Shown one piece after another: positions 24,003-31,667 of a stretch of 64,000 nt of DNA. The notes beneath the pieces are model-generated. The model saw only the letters and a list, made by a program, of their open reading frames with translations. It was not told where the DNA came from and did no database searches. Position 1 is the stretch's first letter; each line of letters starts with the position of its first letter. The stretch is from Pseudomonadales bacterium (GTDB lineage: Bacteria; Pseudomonadota; Gammaproteobacteria; Pseudomonadales; UBA7239): the NCBI GenBank assembly GCA_041395665.1, contig JAWLAB010000006.1:1-64000 (forward strand). Direction: 5' to 3'. The position numbers were made by a program, and so were the translations under genes.

Positions 24003-24629
24003 ATGGCAGAGCAAAAAGCAACCAATGTGTATTGGCACCACGGCGAAGTAACACGCGATGATCGTTACGCTTTGTTAGGGCATAAGGGTGCAACGCTGTG
24101 GTTTACCGGTTTGTCAGGCAGCGGCAAAAGTACCGTAGCTGTGGCCTTAGAGCAGGCGCTCACCGCGCGCGGCAAATTGTGCTATCGCTTGGATGGCGAC
24201 AATGTGCGTCTCGGCATCAATAAAAACTTAGGTTTTTCTGCGGAAGATCGCAAAGAAAATATTCGTCGCATTGGTGAAGTGGCGAAATTGTTTGTCGATA
24301 CAGGCGTGATTGTATTGTCGAGCTTTATCAGCCCTTATCGTGAAGATCGCGACACGGTGCGCGCACTGCATGAAGCGGCAGGCATGGATTTCGTGGAAGT
24401 GTTTGTCGATTGCGCGTTGGCAGAAGCAGAAAAACGCGACCCGAAAGGTTTGTATAAAAAAGCGCGAGCCGGTGAAATCAAAGGCTTTACCGGCATTGAT
24501 GATCCGTACGAAGCACCAGAAAAAGCGGAAGTGCATTTGCATTCCGACAAAATGGCGTTAGAAGACGAAGTGAATATTCTGCTGGCAGAATTGGAAAAAC
24601 GCGGCGTGTTGACGGTCGCTAAAGCGTAA
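24003..24629 (+). CDS. cysC: Adenylyl-sulfate kinase
   Basis: Phosphorylates APS to PAPS, the sulfate donor for reduction and for sulfotransferases. It has 208 residues, with P-loop FTGLSGSGKSTVA near residues 31-43, the APS-binding stretch LDGDNVRLGINKNLGFSAEDRKENIRR near 63-89, and SSFISPYREDRD, FVEVFVDCAL and KGLYKKARAGEIKGFTGIDDPYE, all conserved in CysC. It stands alone, without cysDN, and lies between a flavoprotein and an SDR gene, 34 bp after the former. That location suggests PAPS supply for a dedicated sulfonation reaction rather than general assimilation. This is inference, because no sulfotransferase is visible in the window. Confidence 0.93.
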   Translation: MAEQKATNVYWHHGEVTRDDRYALLGHKGATLWFTGLSGSGKSTVAVALEQALTARGKLCYRLDGDNVRLGINKNLGFSAEDRKENIRRIGEVAKLFVDTGVIVLSSFISPYREDRDTVRALHEAAGMDFVEVFVDCALAEAEKRDPKGLYKKARAGEIKGFTGIDDPYEAPEKAEVHLHSDKMALEDEVNILLAELEKRGVLTVAKA

Positions 24630-24666
24630 AGTTCTCCATATCAAGCTATCCAACAGGAGTCTGCGT

Positions 24667-25464
24667 ATGTTGATGAAAAATAAAGTGGTGGTGGTTTCGG
24701 GTATCGGTCCTGGCTTGGGCATCGAGTTGGCATTATTAGCTGCGCGCGAAGGCGCAAAAGCGGTGGTACTGGCTGCGCGTACCGTTGAGAAATTGAACGC
24801 CGCCGCCCAACAAATCGCCGCACTGAATTTGGGTACGCAGACACTCGCGGTACCGACGGATATTTCCAAAGCCGACGATTGCAAAAACTTGATTGACAAA
24901 ACCGTTGCTGCGTTTGGTGCAGTCGATGCCTTAATCAATAGCGCGTACATTCCAGGAAAATTTGGCGCGTGGGAGCGTTGGGATTTTGACGATTGGCGCA
25001 AAGCGATGGATGTGAATTTGTTCGGTTCGCTGATGTTGTCGCGCGAAGCTGCCAAGGTGATGAAAAGCCAAACCGAGCGCGGCGCGATAGTGATGGTCAA
25101 CTCCATGTCCACCAAAAAAATTGTCGGCGCACAGGCGGGCTACGCCACTTCAAAAGCTGCGCTGGCAACAGCGACTAAAGCGTTGGCGATGGAATTGGCA
25201 CCGCTCGGTATTCGTGTGAATAGCTGTTTTATGGGTTGGATGTGGGGCGCAAGCGTAAAGGGTTATGTCGATGGCATGGCTGCACAAACGGGCGCTGATC
25301 CTGCGGCAGTGAAAAAAGGCATCGAAAAGGATATTCCGATGGGCGATATGCCAACGGATGCTGAGTGTGCAAAAGGCTGTTTATTTTTAGTGTCGGATTA
25401 CGCCAAAGTGATTACCGGCGCGTCGCTGGATATTAACGGCGGCGAATATATGTCGATGGGTTAA
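24667..25464 (+). CDS. Short-chain dehydrogenase/reductase
   Basis: Classical SDR of 265 residues. The NAD(P)-binding glycine motif is SGIGPGLG near residues 12-19, the SDR NAG-like position reads INSAYIPG near 93, the catalytic Ser lies in VMVNSMSTKK, and YATSK near residues 159-163 gives the Tyr-x3-Lys pair. The C-terminal DINGGEYMSMG is the usual SDR ending. An AGGAG lies 8 bp before the start, which is 37 bp downstream of cysC. In context with the KstD-like flavoprotein and MaoC/acyl-CoA ligase genes, oxidation of a hydroxyl on a cyclic or fatty substrate is plausible. Confidence 0.88.
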   Translation: MLMKNKVVVVSGIGPGLGIELALLAAREGAKAVVLAARTVEKLNAAAQQIAALNLGTQTLAVPTDISKADDCKNLIDKTVAAFGAVDALINSAYIPGKFGAWERWDFDDWRKAMDVNLFGSLMLSREAAKVMKSQTERGAIVMVNSMSTKKIVGAQAGYATSKAALATATKALAMELAPLGIRVNSCFMGWMWGASVKGYVDGMAAQTGADPAAVKKGIEKDIPMGDMPTDAECAKGCLFLVSDYAKVITGASLDINGGEYMSMG

Positions 25465-25559
25465 ACCCCCTCGGCCTGCGGCCACTCCCCCTATTGTACA
25501 TAGGGGGAGATACGCCTCCCCTGCGAAGTAGGGGAGGTGGTGCGTAGCACCGGAGGGGT
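25465..25559. repeat. Nested-palindrome intergenic repeat
   Basis: About 95 bp directly after the SDR stop, made of stacked inverted repeats. The outer arms are ACCCCCTCGG and CCGGAGGGGT. Inside lie GGCCTGCGGCC, then CTCCCCCTAT/ATAGGGGGAG around a TGTAC loop, then CCTCCCCT/AGGGGAGG, then GGTGCGTAGCACC. The whole can fold into a branched cruciform or RNA structure. It looks like a MITE/REP-type mobile intergenic repeat; it could also act as a transcript stabiliser between the SDR and the next gene. Only one copy is in the window. Confidence 0.8.
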
Positions 25560-25578
25560 CAAATGAGAGATAAAAATT

Positions 25579-26028
25579 ATGCGCTACACGCTGGAAATGG
25601 TGGCTGATCGTTTAGAAATAGAAGATTTAATTACCGATTACGCTGCCGCTATTGATACGGGTGCTATCGACAAACTCGACGCTATTTTCACACCCGATGC
25701 GCAGATTGATTATTCCGCAATGGGCGGCGCGAAGGGCAGCTATCCCGAAGTCAAAGCGTTTTTACAGAAAGCGTTAAAAGGCTTTCGCGCCACGCAACAT
25801 TTCATCAGCAATTTTGAAATTCGTTTAGACGGTGATCGCGCCACCGGCAAGATCATGTGTTTGAATCCCATGGAATTAGAAACGGGCGATAAGCCAGCTA
25901 TTCCTGTGTTTTTCCTTGGGCTTTGGTATCACGACGAGTACATCAAAACAGCAGAAGGTTGGCGTATTGCTGTGCGCACAGAAAGTAAATCGTGGACGCA
26001 CAACTTGCCCGGTTTTATGAAATTATAG
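25579..26028 (+). CDS. NTF2-like (SnoaL-type) protein
   Basis: Small 149-residue alpha+beta cone-fold protein. LEIEDLITDYAAAIDTGAIDKLDAIFTPDAQIDYSAMGG is the standard opening of SnoaL-like/NTF2-like enzymes, with helix 1 and the first strand, and the RATQHFISNFEIRLDGDRATG segment follows. Related proteins act as ketosteroid isomerases, polyketide cyclases or dehydratases, or only bind ligands. The catalytic type cannot be told here. It follows the SDR after the structured repeat and is convergent with the MaoC gene. Confidence 0.82.
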   Translation: MRYTLEMVADRLEIEDLITDYAAAIDTGAIDKLDAIFTPDAQIDYSAMGGAKGSYPEVKAFLQKALKGFRATQHFISNFEIRLDGDRATGKIMCLNPMELETGDKPAIPVFFLGLWYHDEYIKTAEGWRIAVRTESKSWTHNLPGFMKL

Positions 26029-26071
26029 TTTTGTAAAATTACAGCTTTGTGAATTTGTAGCTTTTACAATT
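26024..26071. repeat. Three imperfect 16-bp tandem units across two convergent stop codons
   Basis: TATAGTTTTGTAAAAT, TACAGCTTTGTGAATT and TGTAGCTTTTACAATT follow each other without gaps. They contain the stop of the NTF2-like gene (first unit) and that of the MaoC gene (third unit). The shared pattern TRYAGYTTTKTRAAWT-like suggests slippage or duplication at the gene junction. No hairpin with a T-run is evident. Confidence 0.6.
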
Positions 26072-26510
26072 CAAACGATACGCTGTCGGCACTCGCAATC
26101 ACTTCCGCTTCGCCTTTCACCACGGTGTCGCCGTGCTGATTTTTTCCTTCGCATTCAATCGTCAGTAATTTCACGCGATCTTTTTTCTCTGTCACAGTGA
26201 GCGTGATGGTGATGGTGTCGCCCAGTTTTACCGGCTTAGAAAATTTTAGCGTTTGACTACGATACACCGCGCCAGGCCCTGGCAGGGTAGTGGCAATTGC
26301 CGCAGAAATCAGTGCGCCACTCCACATACCATGCGCAATGCGTTCACCAAACGTAGTCGTGGCGGCGTAATCCGCGTTCATGTGCACAGGGTTGTGATCG
26401 CCAGAAGTATCGGCAAACAGTTGAATATCGCGCTCGGTGAGTGTTTTGCTGTATTGGCGTTGCATACCAATTTCAATATCAGCAAAAGGAATATTTTGTA
26501 CGGTCGTCAT
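26064..26510 (-). CDS. MaoC-family (R)-hydratase/dehydratase
   Basis: Hot-dog-fold protein of 148 residues. The hydratase-2 motif is present as LFADTSGDHNPVHMNADYA (catalytic Asp and His near residues 32-37), with the following HGMWSGALISAAIATTLPGPG. Such proteins hydrate trans-2-enoyl-CoA esters to (R)-3-hydroxyacyl-CoA. The ATG overlaps the stop of the upstream membrane-protein gene by 4 nt, so both are translated from one message. With the acyl-CoA ligase across the divergent promoter region, a role in CoA-ester catabolism or PHA supply is likely. Confidence 0.9.
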   Translation of the reverse strand: MTTVQNIPFADIEIGMQRQYSKTLTERDIQLFADTSGDHNPVHMNADYAATTTFGERIAHGMWSGALISAAIATTLPGPGAVYRSQTLKFSKPVKLGDTITITLTVTEKKDRVKLLTIECEGKNQHGDTVVKGEAEVIASADSVSFEL

Positions 26511-27547
26511 GGTGCGGTGTTTCCATTAGGTGTTGATAAAGAAGCAAGGGCTTGATGGCTGAGTTTGATAAACGCCATCACAAGAAAAATGGGTACCCAC
26601 AGACGAATTTCCCAAGGATAAGCGACACAAAACATCGCTAACCAGTAGGGCAGTGAAGCCAGTAAGAAAATCTTTAGCGATGTTTTGCCGTCGCTATCAG
26701 TGAAAAATAAAGCCAACACAGCGGGGAAGAATATTGCGCCGATGATAGGCAGGGGGTCGTTGCTGAAATTGCGCAGCAGTCGAAAACTTTTGTGTGTAGC
26801 ATCTTCCATGCCCAAGTGCCAGCGCAGCAGCCAATAAGCCAGTAAGAAAATAACAATCATGCACAGCAGGCGAATTTTTTCTGGCGTGATTTTCCTGCTG
26901 AGGATCTGGCGATAGTGCACGGTGAAATAGAAAGACAAGGTGAGTGCGGCGGTTTCTCGCGTCAGCGTTGCTAAGATCAAAGTGACACCGAGCAGTAAAT
27001 CATCGAGCCAGGTGGGTTGTGCTTTCATGCAAGGTAGCAGTGATAGTGCCAATAAAAAATAAGACAGCGTGTCATACGGCGTAATCACAAATTGCGCAAA
27101 ACTCATCATCAATGCCAGAAACAATACGGGCAGATCGATATGCAGAAAATCTTTTTGCGGCACATAACGCAGCAGCGCAATCACCAGTGTGCTGCAAGTG
27201 GCAATCAAAAAAGCGGTATTAGTGAAGAAGTAAGCGTAGTAAAAATTAGCGTCACCATTTTTATCGACAGACTTTAAGCCGTAGGGCGCAAAATCAGCCA
27301 GCGGCCAAGTTTTTATCTGTTCATAGACCCACAGCAAAGTATGGCTGCCGAGTACACGAAAACGGTAGATGCTACTGTGCAAATACTGTTGCTCAAAACC
27401 AGCTTGTGAAAAAACAGCAGTGGTGTAGTTGGTGAAAAAACCGACATAAGTGAAGATGCCGAGCAGTGCAGGAATAACAATGCCTAGTAAAAGCAGGCGT
27501 AACAGGGGCGCATTGTTGTGTGAGTTGTTATGGGTAGGGATGGGCAC
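26507..27547 (-). CDS. Multi-spanning membrane protein, unassigned
   Basis: 346 residues with about nine or ten hydrophobic segments, the first at about residues 16-37. After it comes an outer loop with FEQQYLHSSIYRFRVLGSHTL. This is reminiscent of bacterial polytopic proteins near glycan or lipid genes, some of which are GT-C-like, but no DD/DE pair typical of GT-C enzymes is seen in the first loop. I cannot name a function. It is the first gene of a two-gene unit with the MaoC hydratase (ATGA overlap) and is divergent from the acyl-CoA ligase gene. Confidence 0.7.
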   Translation of the reverse strand: MPIPTHNNSHNNAPLLRLLLLGIVIPALLGIFTYVGFFTNYTTAVFSQAGFEQQYLHSSIYRFRVLGSHTLLWVYEQIKTWPLADFAPYGLKSVDKNGDANFYYAYFFTNTAFLIATCSTLVIALLRYVPQKDFLHIDLPVLFLALMMSFAQFVITPYDTLSYFLLALSLLPCMKAQPTWLDDLLLGVTLILATLTRETAALTLSFYFTVHYRQILSRKITPEKIRLLCMIVIFLLAYWLLRWHLGMEDATHKSFRLLRNFSNDPLPIIGAIFFPAVLALFFTDSDGKTSLKIFLLASLPYWLAMFCVAYPWEIRLWVPIFLVMAFIKLSHQALASLSTPNGNTAP

Positions 27548-27557
27548 GGTGTGCGTC

Positions 27558-27587
27558 TTGGTATGAGTGGGAAGTCGTCACTATAAT
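27558..27587 (+). promoter_or_regulatory. Probable sigma-70 promoter of the acyl-CoA ligase gene
   Basis: TTGGTA at 27558-27563, an 18-bp spacer, then a perfect TATAAT at 27582-27587. The start codon follows 34 bp later. Confidence 0.5.
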
Positions 27588-27621
27588 CATGATATTAGGG
27601 AACGCCAAGCGTAGGTGATGT

Positions 27622-29328
27622 ATGTCAGCAATAGAAATGGAAAAGCAGCAAGATGTGATGATTCCTATTCGTGCGGCGCAAGCGGCACTGGGCTATCCCA
27701 CAACATTGGATCATCAATCGGATGCTGCGCAAACCATGCCGGATATTCTTGCGCAGTCATTAGCAAAGTACGCTTCTCGCCCTGCTTACAGTTGCATGGG
27801 GCAGACAATTAACTATGCGGAGCTTGATTGTTTGTCGCGGAAGTTTGCCGCTTTTTTGCAAAACACTCTGCGTTTGCAGCCCGGTGATCGCGTGGCGTTG
27901 CAGTTGCCGAATGTATTGCAGTATCCCGTTGCTGTGTTTGGTGCGCTGCGCGCGGGGATGGTGGTTGTCAATGTCAATCCGCTGTACACACCGGATGAAA
28001 TGCAACATCAGCTATCTGATTCTGGCGCAACGGCGATTGTGATTTTGGCGAACATGGCGAGCAAGCTGGAATCTATTATTGCCAAAACACAGTTGCGTCA
28101 CGTGGTTGTCACAGAACTGGCTGATTTACATCCATTTCCCAAAAGATTTTTTATCAACGCGGCGGTGCGCTACCTGAAAAAAATGGTGCCTGCTTACCAT
28201 CTGCTGCAGGCCATTTCTTTTCGTAATGCGTTGGCGCAAGGCGATGAAAAAAATCTGCAAGCGACATCCATCAAGGCAAACGATATTGCTGTATTGCAAT
28301 ACACAGGCGGTACAACGGGCGTGGCAAAAGGCGTAAAGCTCACGCACGCCAATTTGCTGGCAAATATGCGCCAGTGCAGAATTTTTATGGAAAAAGCCGG
28401 CGTGAAAAATGGCGGCGAAGTGGCGTTGGCGCCGCTGCCGCTGTATCACATTTATGCTTTTATGCTGCACACCGTGTTATTGGTGGAATCCGGCAGTCAT
28501 TCCGTGTTGATACCTAATCCGCGCGATTTGGATAGTGTGGTCGATGCGTGGTCAAACAATCCCTGTTCGTTTTTTGTTGGTATCAATACTTTGTTTGTTG
28601 CGTTATCAAATCACGCCGCGTTTCAAAAACTCAATTTTTCTGCGTTGAAACTAACATTTTCTGGTGGTATGGCGCTGACAGAAACTGCTGCCAAGCGTTG
28701 GAAAACCGTAACGGGTTGTTCTGTTTTGGAAGGTTACGGCATGACGGAAACATCGCCTGTGGTAACGATTAACCCTTACGGCGCTGCCAAATTGGGAACC
28801 ATCGGCATTCCTGTGGCTGATGTAACAGTAAAAGTGGTTGATAACGACGATGTCGTGCAGCCTGTGGGTGAAGCGGGTGAATTGTGTGTGCAAGGTCCGC
28901 AAGTGATGCAAGGTTATTGGCAACGCGATGATGAAACGCAAAAAACGATTATTAACGGTTGGCTGCACACGGGTGATATTGCGGTGGTAGACCCTGATGG
29001 TTACATCCGTATTGTGGACCGCAAAAAAGACATGATTATTGTGTCAGGCTTCAATGTTTATCCGAATGAAGTGGAAAATGTGATGAGCGCACACCCTGAT
29101 GTGGTGGAATGTGCGGTTGTGGGTGTGCCTTCAGAAAAAACAGGTGAAGCGGTGAAGTTGTTTGTGGTGTCGCGCAATCCTGCGTTAACGAAAGAAGATT
29201 TGAAGGCTTACGCGCGCGAACATTTAACGGGCTACAAAGCGCCAGATGCCATTGAGTTTCGCGACAGTTTGCCAAAATCCAATGTCGGAAAAAATTTGCG
29301 CCGTGAATTGCGTGATGGCAAAGCGTAA
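27622..29328 (+). CDS. Long-chain fatty acyl-CoA ligase (AMP-forming)
   Basis: ANL-superfamily enzyme of 568 residues, FadD type. It activates fatty acids to acyl-CoA via acyl-AMP. Motifs: P-loop QYTGGTTGVAKGVKLTH near residues 225-241, the A5 motif GYGMTETSPVV near 372, WLHTGDI near 447, and the FadD/linker signature DRKKDMIIVSGFNVYPNEVE near 464-483. The catalytic Lys of motif A10 is in LPKSNVGKNLRRELR. GTAGGTG before the ATG may act as ribosome binding site. It differs from typical FadD in its short amino-terminal tail. It lies beside the MaoC and SDR genes, which suggests beta-oxidation-like chemistry. Convergent with trmJ, with only 5 bp between the stops. Confidence 0.92.
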   Translation: MSAIEMEKQQDVMIPIRAAQAALGYPTTLDHQSDAAQTMPDILAQSLAKYASRPAYSCMGQTINYAELDCLSRKFAAFLQNTLRLQPGDRVALQLPNVLQYPVAVFGALRAGMVVVNVNPLYTPDEMQHQLSDSGATAIVILANMASKLESIIAKTQLRHVVVTELADLHPFPKRFFINAAVRYLKKMVPAYHLLQAISFRNALAQGDEKNLQATSIKANDIAVLQYTGGTTGVAKGVKLTHANLLANMRQCRIFMEKAGVKNGGEVALAPLPLYHIYAFMLHTVLLVESGSHSVLIPNPRDLDSVVDAWSNNPCSFFVGINTLFVALSNHAAFQKLNFSALKLTFSGGMALTETAAKRWKTVTGCSVLEGYGMTETSPVVTINPYGAAKLGTIGIPVADVTVKVVDNDDVVQPVGEAGELCVQGPQVMQGYWQRDDETQKTIINGWLHTGDIAVVDPDGYIRIVDRKKDMIIVSGFNVYPNEVENVMSAHPDVVECAVVGVPSEKTGEAVKLFVVSRNPALTKEDLKAYAREHLTGYKAPDAIEFRDSLPKSNVGKNLRRELRDGKA

Positions 29329-29333
29329 AAAAA

Positions 29334-30146
29334 TTAAATATTGTCGGATGTTTTTTTATCTGTCAGCAGCTTTTGGTTTTTTTGCACGATATGCTGCGTG
29401 CCAGTGAGGACGCCGTGCAAAATACTCAATTCCATTTGATCGGGACGAATACGCGAAAATAATCGCCGCAGACGCGGCATGGTTTGGCGTGGGTTGTCAC
29501 GATTATGAAAACCGATATCTACCAGCGTTTGTTCTAAATGGTTTAAGTAGTAATCCAGTTCTTTTGCGGTTGCGGGTTTGATGTCCCAATCGCTCCAGTT
29601 TTGCAGCTCAGGGATTTCGGATTGCGCGTGCGCCGCCATGCGCAGTTCATAGCTCACCACTTGCACAGCCGCTGCAATGTTTAGTGCGCTGTAAACAGGG
29701 TTGGATGGAATGTGCAGATGCGCGTTGCAGCGATGCAATTCTTCATTGGTGAGACCGCGATCTTCGCGTCCAAATAAAATTGCGACAGGATGTTGCGCTG
29801 CTTCGCGCACCGCGCTGATGCCTGCGTCACGCACCGAGTGCAACATCCACGGAATGCTGCGCTCGCGCGCACTAGTGCCTAGTACCAAGCCGCAATCTCC
29901 AATCGCTTCATCGAGCGTGTTTACCACGCGCGCCGCTTCAACCACATCGGTAGCGTTACCGGAACGCCAGATGGCTTGCTCGTGCGGAAAGTTTTGTGGC
30001 TCCACTAAATACAACTGCGACAGCCCCATGTTTTTCATTGCGCGCGCTGCTGCACCGATATTGCCCGGATGCTGCGTGTTAATCAGCACAATGCGGATGT
30101 TGTCGAGCAGGGCGGCGAGTGGGTCGGTGGCGGTGATTTTAGACAT
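29334..30146 (-). CDS. trmJ: tRNA (cytidine/uridine-32-2'-O)-methyltransferase
   Basis: SPOUT-class methyltransferase of 270 residues that 2'-O-methylates position 32 of tRNAs. Motif 1 is INTQHPGNIGAAARAMKNMG near residues 22-41. Motifs 2 and 3 are AILFGREDRGLTNEEL near 124 and IPSNPVYSALNIAAAVQVVSYELR near 148, which form the trefoil knot. At the N-terminus the first catalytic Asn/Arg pair is retained. The slightly longer C-terminal extension (about 25 residues over the E. coli enzyme) is not recognisable. It is transcribed away from the two tRNA genes next to it, so a tRNA-modifying enzyme sits beside tRNAs. Confidence 0.92.
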   Translation of the reverse strand: MSKITATDPLAALLDNIRIVLINTQHPGNIGAAARAMKNMGLSQLYLVEPQNFPHEQAIWRSGNATDVVEAARVVNTLDEAIGDCGLVLGTSARERSIPWMLHSVRDAGISAVREAAQHPVAILFGREDRGLTNEELHRCNAHLHIPSNPVYSALNIAAAVQVVSYELRMAAHAQSEIPELQNWSDWDIKPATAKELDYYLNHLEQTLVDIGFHNRDNPRQTMPRLRRLFSRIRPDQMELSILHGVLTGTQHIVQKNQKLLTDKKTSDNI

Positions 30147-30215
30147 CGTTGTTTAGTCGTAGTTTTTCTGAAAGGCGCGCAGTCTAGCAGAAGCAAAAAC
30201 AGGCTATTTTTCAGA

Positions 30216-30244
30216 TTGACGCTCTTGGGGGCAGTCAGTAGAAT
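30216..30244 (+). promoter_or_regulatory. Strong sigma-70 promoter of the tRNA operon
   Basis: TTGACG at 30216-30221, a 17-bp spacer and TAGAAT at 30239-30244, with a GC-rich discriminator (GCCGCCCC) right after. This is the arrangement typical of stringently controlled stable-RNA promoters. tRNA-Pro starts 40 bp downstream. Confidence 0.8.
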
Positions 30245-30284
30245 GCCGCCCCTCAGTAGGGGCTTCGGCTCACGCTGTTTGAAT

Positions 30285-30361
30285 CGGGGTATAGCGCAGT
30301 CTGGTAGCGCGCCTGCTTTGGGAGCAGGATGTCGGGAGTTCGAATCTCTCTACCCCGACCA
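30285..30361 (+). tRNA. tRNA-Pro(TGG)
   Basis: 77-nt cloverleaf. Acceptor stem CGGGGTA pairs with TACCCCG. The anticodon stem CCTGC/GCAGG encloses the loop TTTGGGA with anticodon TGG. The T-arm has GTTCGAATC, and the CCA end is encoded. First of two tRNAs transcribed together. Confidence 0.96.
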
Positions 30362-30399
30362 TCTTTTTGCCCCTTACCTGTATCCTCTTTTCTGTATCT

Positions 30400-30476
30400 G
30401 CGCCCGTAGCTCAGCCGGATAGAGCATCCGCCTTCTAAGCGGATGGTCGGGGGTTCGAATCCCTCCGGGCGCGCCA
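30400..30476 (+). tRNA. tRNA-Arg(TCT)
   Basis: 77-nt cloverleaf. Acceptor stem GCGCCCG pairs with CGGGCGC. The anticodon stem TCCGC/GCGGA encloses the loop CTTCTAA with anticodon TCT. The T-arm has GTTCGAATC, and the CCA end is encoded. It is 38 bp after tRNA-Pro and 73 bp before zipA. Confidence 0.96.
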
Positions 30477-30549
30477 GTTTTCAGCTTTTATAAGTGCTAC
30501 GCCTGTGTAAAATAGTTGCAGTTTTGACATGGGGTAGGGACTTGCTGGC

Positions 30550-31653
30550 ATGCCTGAATCGCTAATAGCTCTTGGAATTCTTGTCGTTGCGGCAATCTTG
30601 CTGGACGGTTTGCGTCGCGCACGCAATGCGCGTCGTGATTCGCTGTTGATGAGTGACAAAATGAATCAAAGTATGGATCGCAATGATCCAGACGATTTTG
30701 GTGATGATTTTTCTGTGGGAAGAGCGCGTGTTGTTGCACAACCCCAGCAAGACAATGAAGAAAGCAAAAAAGATTTATCTGAATCTTGGACAAAAAAAGC
30801 TAGTCGTGATCCTGCTGATCTTGCGCAAGTGGCTCCTATTTTGTTGGATGTAAAAAAAGAAGAACGCACAGAACGCATCGAGCCAGAATTAGGTTTGGGT
30901 GATGATGTTGATGAAGATTTTGGTGTCGTTGAAGAAAAGAGCGATAAAGAAATTCCAGAAGTTCGACAAGAAAAAAACATTCCTGATGCGCGAGGCGTGC
31001 GCAATGCTTCTCCGGTTTTTGATACTGCCACGCAGCCATTGGGCTTGGGTGAATCAGAAGTGGTGAGTGAATCGAGAGTATATAAAAGGCCGCCCGATAA
31101 ACCTGCACCACGCCGTGAGCCGACCATTCAAAAACCAACCAAACCTATTTTAGAAGCAAGAAAAGATAAAATAGGTGCGCAGGCTGTTGCTGCAGAGCCA
31201 AAGAATCAACAATTACCTTTGGATGATTTAATCATTATTTGTGTGGTGGCCCGCGATCGCAACGGCTTCAATGGTGCGGTACTACTGGATATGTTTTTAG
31301 AACGCGGTTTGCGCTACGGGCATTACAATTGGTTTCACTATTACACCGGTGAACAAACGGAAAATGATTCATTGTTTAGCGTCGCTAATATTGTGAACCC
31401 TGGCTCATTTGATTTGAATCAGATGAGTGACTTGCAAACGCCAGGTATCACCATGTTTTTGTCGATGAGCGCACTGCGCGGTAATGCGATGGAAGTGTTT
31501 GATACTATGCTGGATACAGCGCGTGCTATTGCCACACGATTAAATGGCGAATTGCGCGATGATCAACGCAGTGTGCTAACCAATCAAACGATCGAGCATA
31601 ACCGTCAGCGTATTCGTCAATTTGAAATGCAAACCCGTTTGCGTGCTCGCTGA
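30550..31653 (+). CDS. zipA: Cell division protein ZipA
   Basis: Inner-membrane anchor for FtsZ at the division ring, found in gammaproteobacteria. The protein has 367 residues: a single N-terminal membrane segment SLIALGILVVAAILLDGLRR (residues 4-23) with the N-out topology of ZipA, then a long charged and Pro-rich linker (about 30-220; DDDVDEDFGVVEEKSD-type acidic runs, PPDKPAPRREP). The C-terminal FtsZ-binding domain runs from about residue 225 (DLIIICVVARDRNGFNGAVLLDMFLERGLRYGHYNWFHYY). The ligA gene begins 14 bp later, which is the standard zipA-ligA pairing. Confidence 0.95.
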   Translation: MPESLIALGILVVAAILLDGLRRARNARRDSLLMSDKMNQSMDRNDPDDFGDDFSVGRARVVAQPQQDNEESKKDLSESWTKKASRDPADLAQVAPILLDVKKEERTERIEPELGLGDDVDEDFGVVEEKSDKEIPEVRQEKNIPDARGVRNASPVFDTATQPLGLGESEVVSESRVYKRPPDKPAPRREPTIQKPTKPILEARKDKIGAQAVAAEPKNQQLPLDDLIIICVVARDRNGFNGAVLLDMFLERGLRYGHYNWFHYYTGEQTENDSLFSVANIVNPGSFDLNQMSDLQTPGITMFLSMSALRGNAMEVFDTMLDTARAIATRLNGELRDDQRSVLTNQTIEHNRQRIRQFEMQTRLRAR

Positions 31654-31667
31654 TCGAGGCGTGCTGC

